In this document: positions 30,945-37,376 of the stretch, piece after piece
Numbering within the stretch: the first letter of the stretch is position 1
Layout: each line of letters opens with the position of its first letter
DNA from: JBBIOI01 sp037443425
GTDB taxonomy: Bacteria; Desulfobacterota; BSN033; UBA1163
DNA length: 37,376 nucleotides
Assembly (NCBI GenBank): GCA_037443425.1
Contig: JBBIOI010000018.1
Location: forward strand, 1-37,376
Reading direction: 5' to 3'
Notes under the pieces: generated by a model
Database searches by the model: none
The model's input: the letters and a program-made list of their open reading frames with translations, nothing else
Told to the model about the DNA's origin: nothing
Translations under genes and position numbers: made by a program

Positions 30945-32390
30945 ATGAGTGAAGAAATAGAGAGATACGATGCCATTGTAATAGGTTCAGCAATCGGTGG
31001 TCTTTTTACCGCAAGTTTAATGGCAAAAAAGAATCTCTCAGTCTTAATCTTAAAAGAAAAGGCTTACAAGCCTATCGTTTCGAGGGGAGGATATCGATTT
31101 ATACCTTTTTCAAACTTTTCCGAAATAAATTTAAATAAGGCACTTATAGAATGGATTTTTGAAGAATTGGATATTCCCTTAAAACCCATTGGAAAGAATT
31201 CAAGTAATGATTCAAAAGATGAAGCAGTGGTTCATTATCAGGTTTTACTTCCGGATAATAGAATAGATGTGGCAGATGATGCTTCCTTATTTAGGGTTGA
31301 ATTGGAGAGGGAGTTTAGAAATGAATTAGGTGAAATAAAGAGATTCTTTGACGAATTAAGAAATATTAGAGATCTTATAAAGAATTTAAAGAGTAAAGAT
31401 GTTTCGCCAAATCTCTTCCCTGCGAGAAGGCCTAACCTGTTAGGAAAATTTATTTCGTCCTTCTTCAAAAGGAAGTCAATAGGTAGAAGGCTTTCAGTAT
31501 TTTCAAAAGAATTTCAAAAATTTATTGAGGCTCAATTGATTGCTAATGGAAACCTTTATCCAAAGGAGCCTTCAATATATTTAGCGGCCTATAATTTAAT
31601 GAAAAGGTTAGGTGATATTGATAAAACAATAGATATTGATAGATTATATTCACAGATCATTGATAGATTTAGTTCAATGGATGGAAGGATACAAGAAGTA
31701 GAGAGGATTGATAAGATTGAAAGAAGAATTAAAGACAGGTTTATTATCAGTCTGGATGGAGGAGAAAGGGTTTTGGAGTCAAGGTTTATAATTATTAATC
31801 ATCCTTTTAAAAATATTTCATATATTCAGGATGGTGAAAGAGTTCTTTTAAAGGGCAATAAACTGATTAAGCCTTATTATACCATAATGCCTGTCTTTCT
31901 TGGTATTAAGGAAAAGGTTGTTCCTGTAGGGATGAAAGACCTTTTCGTTTCAATCTTTGACATTAACAAACCGTATGAAAAAGGGAATCTGATTTATATT
32001 TATTTAAGCCCGGCTGGTGATGAATTTTGGTCCCCAAGGGGAAAAAGGGCACTTTTAGTCGAAGCGTTAATCCCGTATAAAGATCTATGTTTTTCAGATG
32101 AGACTTTTAAAAAGAATCTCTTTTCACATTTAAATCATATAATCCCTTTCCTTGAAGAATATGTCGAGTTTGTAGACTTTGAATGGGGTGAAAAACAGCT
32201 ATCATGCTGGTCTTACCCACACTTTATTTATAAGGAAGAGAGGGGTTTTGACTGGAGGGCAGGGATAATTTCGCATAAAATTTCAAAAAATATATTCTTC
32301 GTTGGAAAGGAAAATTTTCCATACCTTGGACTCGAAGGTGAGATCATAAGCGCTTATCTTATTGTGCGTGATATTTTAGGTCTAAATTGA
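30945..32390 (+). CDS. FAD/NAD(P)-binding oxidoreductase-like protein
   Basis: 481 residues from ATG 30945. The frame is open back to GTG 30918, but those codons come from a CACCC-rich repeat. The N-terminal dinucleotide fold reads YDAIVIGSAIGGLFTASLMA and ends in VLILKEK; the second glycine of GxGxxG is Ala here. The C-terminal FFVGKENFPYLGLEGEIISA resembles the FAD-closing motif of phytoene-desaturase/amine-oxidase-type flavoproteins. The middle (about 100-250, charged and helical) is not recognisable. Substrate unknown. amrS lies 70 bases downstream with a short repeat remnant between. Fold call moderate, function open. Confidence 0.7.
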   Translation: MSEEIERYDAIVIGSAIGGLFTASLMAKKNLSVLILKEKAYKPIVSRGGYRFIPFSNFSEINLNKALIEWIFEELDIPLKPIGKNSSNDSKDEAVVHYQVLLPDNRIDVADDASLFRVELEREFRNELGEIKRFFDELRNIRDLIKNLKSKDVSPNLFPARRPNLLGKFISSFFKRKSIGRRLSVFSKEFQKFIEAQLIANGNLYPKEPSIYLAAYNLMKRLGDIDKTIDIDRLYSQIIDRFSSMDGRIQEVERIDKIERRIKDRFIISLDGGERVLESRFIIINHPFKNISYIQDGERVLLKGNKLIKPYYTIMPVFLGIKEKVVPVGMKDLFVSIFDINKPYEKGNLIYIYLSPAGDEFWSPRGKRALLVEALIPYKDLCFSDETFKKNLFSHLNHIIPFLEEYVEFVDFEWGEKQLSCWSYPHFIYKEERGFDWRAGIISHKISKNIFFVGKENFPYLGLEGEIISAYLIVRDILGLN

Positions 32391-32460
32391 TCGATAATAG
32401 ATTTTCATTGTGAGGTAAACCGAGGCAATCTCGCCTATCTCCAAAGAAAAAAGTTTTCAA

Positions 32461-33501
32461 ATGTTTAAGGCCTTTGAGGATAAATTCATACCATACCTTC
32501 GTGAGGCAATGTTTTATAAAAAGATTGATTCATCAAGTATTCAATGTGAGTTATGCCCGCGAAGGTGTATAATAAAAGAAGGTAAAAGGGGATTCTGCAG
32601 AAATAGAGAGAATTTGAATGGTAAGTTATATAGCGTTGTTTATGGAAGGCCATCTGTTGTTGATATAGGTCCAATTGAAAAGGCACCCATCTATCATTTT
32701 TACCCAGGCCACTTCAGGCTCTGTATAACATGTGCAAGCTGTAATCTCAGGTGTAAATTCTGTCAGAACTGGCATCTTTCACAAAAGTCGATTGAAGAGT
32801 TAAATTTCTATCCTTTTTCCCCGTCTGAACTCGTAAAGAAAGCAATTCGTAGCGGACTCAATTCTATTTCATTCACCTATACAGAGCCAACGGTTTATTA
32901 TGAATATCTTTATGATATATCTTTAGATGCAAAGAAGAATGGGATTAAGACATCTATAGTTTCAAATGGTTTTATTAACAGAGAGCCACTCTTAGAAATG
33001 CTTAAAGTTTTAGATGCTGTAAAGATTGATCTTAAAGGATTTAGTGAGCGATTCTACAGAGATATATGTTCAGCAGAACTCAAACCAGTTCTTGATTCTA
33101 TTTTAACAGTAAAGAGGGAAAATGTATGGCTTGAAATCGTAAATCTAATTATCCCAACCTTAAATGATGATCCTAAAATTATTGATGAGATGTGTAGATG
33201 GATAAAGGAGAATCTGGGCCCAGAGACACCGCTTCATTTTACAAGATTCTTTCCTAATTACAAATTAATGGATCTTTTTCCAACCCCAATTGCGACACTT
33301 GAATCTGCTTATGAGATTGCAAAGAGAAATGGTCTGAGATATGTCTATATCGGAAATGTCCCTGGTCATGACTTTAATTCAACTTACTGCCACTCGTGTC
33401 AGAGGAGGATAATACGAAGGACACATCTTGATGTATTAGAGATTCATATCGAAGATGGGAGATGTAAATTCTGTAATTCGACTATTCCGGGAAGATTTTA
33501 G
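32461..33501 (+). CDS. amrS: AmmeMemoRadiSam system radical SAM enzyme
   Basis: 346 residues. The radical SAM cluster motif is Cys94-x3-Cys98-x2-Cys101 (CNLRCKFCQNW). It is preceded by a cysteine-rich N-terminus (Cys29, Cys32, Cys36, Cys46 in CELCPRRC ... GFCRNRE) and followed by a C-terminal Cys pair region (YCHSCQRR, CKFCNS). KAPIYHFYPG, SFTYTEPTVYYEY and FFPNYKL are typical of AmrS, relatives of pyruvate formate-lyase activating enzymes. The usual AmmeMemo AMMECR1 and Memo partners are not in the window. Its stop overlaps the convergent patatin gene's stop. The reaction is not established for this family to my knowledge. Confidence 0.92.
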   Translation: MFKAFEDKFIPYLREAMFYKKIDSSSIQCELCPRRCIIKEGKRGFCRNRENLNGKLYSVVYGRPSVVDIGPIEKAPIYHFYPGHFRLCITCASCNLRCKFCQNWHLSQKSIEELNFYPFSPSELVKKAIRSGLNSISFTYTEPTVYYEYLYDISLDAKKNGIKTSIVSNGFINREPLLEMLKVLDAVKIDLKGFSERFYRDICSAELKPVLDSILTVKRENVWLEIVNLIIPTLNDDPKIIDEMCRWIKENLGPETPLHFTRFFPNYKLMDLFPTPIATLESAYEIAKRNGLRYVYIGNVPGHDFNSTYCHSCQRRIIRRTHLDVLEIHIEDGRCKFCNSTIPGRF

Positions 33502-33510
33502 AGTCTTCCC
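33489..33510. other. Hairpin spanning the overlapping stop codons of two convergent genes
   Basis: GGGAAGA (33489-33495) and TCTTCCC (33504-33510) form a perfect 7-bp stem around an 8-base loop that contains both stop codons (TAG on plus, TAA on minus). No T-run follows on either strand, so it is a possible bidirectional end structure rather than a standard terminator. Confidence 0.5.
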
Positions 33511-34400
33511 TCAACTCTTAAATTATTAAGGATTTCGTTAATCTTTGGTAAGGCCTCCAAAGCAGCCTTCTCTCCTTCAAGGATAGCCTCATGTCTCTTT
33601 GAAAAATCTGATGAGCTTATATGAGCGACCCTTGGTCGTATTACAACATCTGCTTTTGAAATCTGTATGTATGCCAGTTTCGAATACATTATATTGATTG
33701 AATGAAGAAGTGTTTCAATCGTATTACCTGGAGGTGTTCTTTCTTGGCTTGAAGAGATATCCACTGCTATTACAACGTCGGCTCCCATTCTCTTTGCAGC
33801 ATCCACTGCAACCGGACTTACCACACCACCATCAACATAGAACCTTTCTCCGATCTTGACCGGTCTAAAAACGCCGGGGATAGAACAGCTTGCCCTTACT
33901 GCCTGTCCTGTATTTCCTCTACCAAATATGGTCTCTTCACCATTTTGAATCTCTGTAGCAACGGCAAAGAATGGGATCTTTAGTTTCTCCATGGGTGTGT
34001 TTTTAAGTATTCTATTTACAAAATCTTCAAGCTTTTCTCCTTTGATGAAACCATTATCAGGAAATGTTATATCAACAATGTCCTTTTGTTCGATCTGGAA
34101 GGATAATTTTTGAAGATCGAAAGCCCCGATTCCATAAGCATAAAAAGCTCCGACAAGGCTTCCAACACTTGTTCCGACAATCATATGAATCGGGACCTTA
34201 TTGGCCTCGAGGATTTTAAGAACCCCAACATGGGCAAAACCTTTTGAAGAACCTGCTCCCAATACGAGTGCAACCTTAGCAGGTTTTTGAGGAACTAAGA
34301 CCGTAGGTTGTGGTTTTATCTCTTTGTGCGTGCATGATACAAGGAGGTTAATGGAAATCATTATCAAAAAAAGATTTAAAAGTTTAAATCTATAACCCAT
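33498..34400 (-). CDS. Patatin-like phospholipase lipoprotein (RssA/NTE family)
   Basis: 300 residues from ATG 34400; the frame also has ATG 34421. GGAGGT lies just after the first ATG, so it can only serve the second one (13 bases, rather long), and MGYRFKLLNLFLIM is a good signal start. The lipobox LVSC puts the mature protein in the envelope. The serine hydrolase dyad is Ser in IVGTSVGSLVG and Asp in YVDGGVVSP. The oxyanion loop reads GAGSSKGFAHVGVL, with Lys where the family usually has Arg. It probably acts on membrane phospholipids or acyl esters. Convergent with amrS, sharing stop bases. Confidence 0.9.
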   Translation of the reverse strand: MGYRFKLLNLFLIMISINLLVSCTHKEIKPQPTVLVPQKPAKVALVLGAGSSKGFAHVGVLKILEANKVPIHMIVGTSVGSLVGAFYAYGIGAFDLQKLSFQIEQKDIVDITFPDNGFIKGEKLEDFVNRILKNTPMEKLKIPFFAVATEIQNGEETIFGRGNTGQAVRASCSIPGVFRPVKIGERFYVDGGVVSPVAVDAAKRMGADVVIAVDISSSQERTPPGNTIETLLHSINIMYSKLAYIQISKADVVIRPRVAHISSSDFSKRHEAILEGEKAALEALPKINEILNNLRVEGRL

Positions 34401-34512
34401 ATCCTTTAACTTTACCTCCATATATATTCTATTCTAACAACCTTCCAAATATTTGCAAATCAAATAAATTAATGGTAAAAATTAAACCTGATATTAAATA
34501 GGGAGGTTGGTT

Positions 34513-36093
34513 ATGAGTTATTACAAAGACTTGAGACAACATATAGAGGCCCTTGAAAGGGCTGGTAGACTAATAAGGATAAGGCGCGAGATCAATAAAG
34601 ATACAGAGCTTATGCCATTGGTAAGATGTCAGTTCAGGGGGTTACCACCAAAAGACCGTAAGGCATTTCTCTTTGAGAATGTTATTGATTCGAGAGGGAG
34701 AAGATACAGTTCATCTGTTCTGGTTGCATCACATGCAGCTAATCGTGAGGTCTATGCAATAGGCATGAAGTGCGAGCCAGAAGAGATTTCAGAGAAGTGG
34801 CTCAGGGCTCGTTCAAACCCTGTTGAACCCGTGATTGTTGATTCTGGTCCTGTCTGGGAGGAGGTCCATATTGGTGATAGGCTCTTAGAGCATGGAGGGC
34901 TGGATGAGTTTCCTGTTCCAATATCAACACCAGGTTTTGATAATGCACCCTATTTTACTGCTGCGAATTGGGTTAGTAAAGACCCTGAGACAGGGATTAG
35001 AAATGTTGGTAATTATAGGGGGATGGTGAAGAGTCAGACAAGGGTAGGTATTATGAATCCTCCATTTAAGGATCTGAGGGTTAGCTGGGAGAAATGTCGC
35101 AGGATGGGACGGCCCCTTGAGGCAGCAATAGTTGTTGGGACTATTCCTGCTATTGGATATTGTGCTACAGTTAGATTTCCGTATGAGGTTGATGAGTATG
35201 CGATTGCAGGAGGTATAGCAGGAGAGCCAATCGAGCTGGTTAAATGTAAGACTGTAGATATAGAGGTGCCTGCTACTTCTGAGATAGTTATTGAGGGATA
35301 TCTACCTACGGATTCTTTGGAGAGGGAAGGGCCTTTTGGCGAATTTACTGGCTATATGGCCCCTGAAGTAATAGGACCTTATTTAAATGTGACATGTATA
35401 GCACATCGTCGAAATCCGATTTTTAATGTTTTTATAAGTCAGTTTCCACCAAGTGAGTCAAGCGTCATGCGTCATATTGGTGAGGAGGCATCTCTTTATA
35501 AATTTTTGAAGTTTGATTGTGGCCTACCTGTAAGCGAGGTGGCTATATATGAGCATTGTGGTGCACAGCCTTTTGTAGTAGTAAGTATTAAGAAGAATCA
35601 TCCGAGTCAGGCCTGGCAGGTATTGAATGCGATTGTTACTGCTTCATCGGTTCGAAAAATAGTTATTGTTGTTGATGATGATATTGATGCGAGGGATGTT
35701 GAGTCAGTTAACTGGGCATTGGCATGGAGGGTACAACCTGATCGTGATGTCCGAATAATAAAGGGTATGATTTCAGAACTTGATCCCTCTTTAGCTCCAC
35801 CTTCTGAGGAAAGGGACCCTTATCCAGGGGGAATAGGTGGATCTGCTATGCTGATAAATGCGACAACTAAATGGGATTATCCCCCAGTCTCTTTACCCAA
35901 GAAAGAATTTATGGAGCGTGCAATAAAGATATGGAAAGAAGAGGGGCTTCCCGAGCTTAAGATGTCAAGGCCCTGGTATGGGTACTCGCTGGGATTTTGG
36001 ACTAAGGAGTTTGAAGAGGAGGCAGAGCTTGCGGTTCGTGGTGAGTATTATAAGACAGGTGAAAAACTTTCATTAAAAAGGATAAAGATTTAA
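34513..36093 (+). CDS. UbiD-family prenylated-FMN (de)carboxylase
   Basis: 526 residues from ATG 34513, with GGGAGG 7 bases before it (the TTG at 34507 overlaps that site). UbiD-fold landmarks: LRQHIEALERAGRLIRI at the start, TAANWVSKDPETGIRNVGNY, the likely cofactor-binding Arg169 (YRGMV), and the catalytic acid loop EREGPFGEFTGYM with Glu272 and Glu277. Such enzymes reversibly decarboxylate aromatic or alpha,beta-unsaturated acids using prenyl-FMN. No UbiX (cofactor prenyltransferase) is in the window. It may act on an aromatic acid; the adjacent, convergent TRAP permease could be unrelated. Substrate unknown. Confidence 0.93.
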   Translation: MSYYKDLRQHIEALERAGRLIRIRREINKDTELMPLVRCQFRGLPPKDRKAFLFENVIDSRGRRYSSSVLVASHAANREVYAIGMKCEPEEISEKWLRARSNPVEPVIVDSGPVWEEVHIGDRLLEHGGLDEFPVPISTPGFDNAPYFTAANWVSKDPETGIRNVGNYRGMVKSQTRVGIMNPPFKDLRVSWEKCRRMGRPLEAAIVVGTIPAIGYCATVRFPYEVDEYAIAGGIAGEPIELVKCKTVDIEVPATSEIVIEGYLPTDSLEREGPFGEFTGYMAPEVIGPYLNVTCIAHRRNPIFNVFISQFPPSESSVMRHIGEEASLYKFLKFDCGLPVSEVAIYEHCGAQPFVVVSIKKNHPSQAWQVLNAIVTASSVRKIVIVVDDDIDARDVESVNWALAWRVQPDRDVRIIKGMISELDPSLAPPSEERDPYPGGIGGSAMLINATTKWDYPPVSLPKKEFMERAIKIWKEEGLPELKMSRPWYGYSLGFWTKEFEEEAELAVRGEYYKTGEKLSLKRIKI

Positions 36094-36096
36094 TTT

Positions 36097-37376
36097 TTAC
36101 GTCATAAGATTTGGAAGAAAAGTTGCCAGTTGAGGAAAGATTATTAAGATAATAAGCAGAACAACCATTGCGATTAAAAATGGAAATATCCCTTTAAAGA
36201 TAGTATACATCGGGACGTTTCCAGCCGTACCAGCAATTGCAAATACATTCATTCCAACAGGTGGTGTTATAAGTGCCATCTCCATAACAATAACAGCGAT
36301 GACACCAAACCAAACAGAATTAAAACCCAATTCTATAATAACAGGGTAAAAGATAGGGATTGTTAAAACAATCATAGCAATTGCATCAACGATACAGCCA
36401 AGAAATAGATAGACAATCAATATAAATATCAATATGAGAACAGGATGAAGTGGAAGCGATATTGCAAGCTTTGCAAGCTCAGAAGGTATGCGTGTTACTG
36501 CCATAAAATAGCCAAATATATTTGCACCGAGTAAAATGAGAAAGCACATTGCAGTTACCTTACCTGTATCCATAAGACAGTTGGCCATATTTTTAAAATT
36601 TAATTTTTTCCTTAAAACCATAAGAAGGAAGGATCCGAAGGCCCCAATACCTCCTGCCTCTGTTGGGGTAAAAATTCCACCATATAGTCCGCCAATTACT
36701 AAAATGAATAGTCCTAAAGCGCCTCCAACACCCTTAAGGGATTCTATCTTTTCTTTAAATGTAGAGACCGGACCTCTCGGACCTAACCCAGGATTTTTAC
36801 GAACCTGAATATAGATAGCAACAACAAATAAGGCGGTTAACAAGATGCCTGGCAGGATACCAGCAATAAATAATTTCCCGATAGATTCCTCAGTTAGCAT
36901 TGAATACAGAATGAATCCAATACTTGGAGGTATTAGAATACCGAGTGTCCCACCAGCAGCGAGGCTTCCTGCAGCAAGTGACGGGGCATAATTATATTTC
37001 GTCATTTCAGGGATAGCAACCGAGCCTATTGTTACTGCAGTTGCAACACTTGAGCCACAAGTAGCTGCAAAGCCAGCACATGCTACTGTAGTTGCCATAG
37101 CAAGACCGCCAGGTAGATGTCCAAAAAATTTATAAGCAGTATTATAGACGTCGCTACTAACACCAGCATAGAGAGAAAGATTTCCCATAAGGACAAAAAG
37201 TGGAATTACACTCATGGTGTAGGCCGCAGCAGTTCTAAAAGGTGCATTTCCAAGTACATTTAGTGCCTGTTCAACACCCAAAAGATATATGAGGCCTATA
37301 AAACCCGAAAGGGCCATTGAAAGACCAACATTCATATTTAATGACATAAAGAAAAAGAGGAGTAGGATGCAGATTA
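36097..37376 (-). CDS. TRAP transporter large permease (DctM-type), N-terminus beyond window
   Basis: Membrane subunit that uses the ion gradient to import organic acids delivered by a periplasmic binding protein. At least 425 residues with about twelve hydrophobic segments. Signature stretches: SVIPLFVLMGNLSLYAGVS, GHLPGGLAMATTVACAGFAA, SSVATAVTIGSVAIPEM, GGTLGILIPPSIGFILYS and TPTEAGGIGAFGS. ATG 37347 is not the true start: the frame stays open to the window edge, and the preceding codons (ICILLLFFF) continue the first membrane helix. The small permease and binding protein should lie to the right. Three bases separate its stop from that of the UbiD gene. Confidence 0.93.
   Translation of the reverse strand, partial: ICILLLFFFMSLNMNVGLSMALSGFIGLIYLLGVEQALNVLGNAPFRTAAAYTMSVIPLFVLMGNLSLYAGVSSDVYNTAYKFFGHLPGGLAMATTVACAGFAATCGSSVATAVTIGSVAIPEMTKYNYAPSLAAGSLAAGGTLGILIPPSIGFILYSMLTEESIGKLFIAGILPGILLTALFVVAIYIQVRKNPGLGPRGPVSTFKEKIESLKGVGGALGLFILVIGGLYGGIFTPTEAGGIGAFGSFLLMVLRKKLNFKNMANCLMDTGKVTAMCFLILLGANIFGYFMAVTRIPSELAKLAISLPLHPVLILIFILIVYLFLGCIVDAIAMIVLTIPIFYPVIIELGFNSVWFGVIAVIVMEMALITPPVGMNVFAIAGTAGNVPMYTIFKGIFPFLIAMVVLLIILIIFPQLATFLPNLMT

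Overview
The window is AT-rich and densely coding at both ends. It reads as a chromosomal contig from a Gram-negative, probably anaerobic bacterium. The evidence is an exosortase/PEP-CTERM system, a lipoprotein, YajC, a PilY1-like pilus protein, a TRAP transporter, a UbiD decarboxylase and an AmmeMemoRadiSam radical SAM enzyme. The dispersed 'CATTGCGAG...' and 'ATTCCTGC-TTTC-GCAGGAAT' palindromes are of a kind common in Nitrospirota and Desulfobacterota-like genomes, so I lean that way. Nothing here fixes the taxon.

Layout. (1) 1-3.5 kb: an ABC-2 exporter (two permeases, the first cut by the window edge, and an ATPase), then an exosortase. (2) 4-7.8 kb: the exosortase-linked two-component system PrsK/PrsR. 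PrsR is a sigma-54 activator carrying GAFTGA. (3) 7.8-18.7 kb: an accessory stretch full of short repeats. It holds two PEP-CTERM proteins (a small exported protein and a C39-like cysteine peptidase), each behind a recognisable -24/-12 sigma-54 promoter. It also holds a DUF4258/DUF2283 pair, a DUF4143 AAA ATPase, two PIN-toxin/antitoxin pairs, and a PilY1-type propeller protein with an N-terminal fibronectin III domain and a third, weaker -24/-12 candidate. (4) 18.8-29.3 kb, minus strand: a long housekeeping run read queA-tgt-yajC-rpsF-ssb-rpsR-rplI-dnaB-pgsA-eno, then an exported methyltransferase and a membrane spermidine-synthase-like protein. (5) 29.8-37.4 kb: purM, an FAD-type oxidoreductase, amrS, a patatin-like lipoprotein, a UbiD-family decarboxylase and a TRAP large permease cut by the right edge.

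How the genes fit together. Exosortase, PrsK, PrsR and two PEP-CTERM substrates with sigma-54 promoters make a compact, self-consistent sorting regulon: PrsK senses, PrsR with RpoN activates the substrates, and the exosortase processes their C-termini. The neighbouring ABC exporter may serve the same envelope or polysaccharide programme (inference).

The most unusual content is the repeat system at 7.8-18.7 kb. A 9-bp unit (about AACYCAAGT) forms at least nine arrays. Eight are intergenic, several next to palindromic elements, and one lies in frame inside the PilY1-like gene, where it encodes an Asn/Asp-Ser/Pro-Ser linker. Two arrays have four evenly spaced GGG tracts on the minus strand. Companion 9-bp GATAAACCA-like arrays, a 16-bp perfect palindrome (ACGATACCCGTATCGT) and several other short families accompany them. 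These arrays are absent from the housekeeping run.
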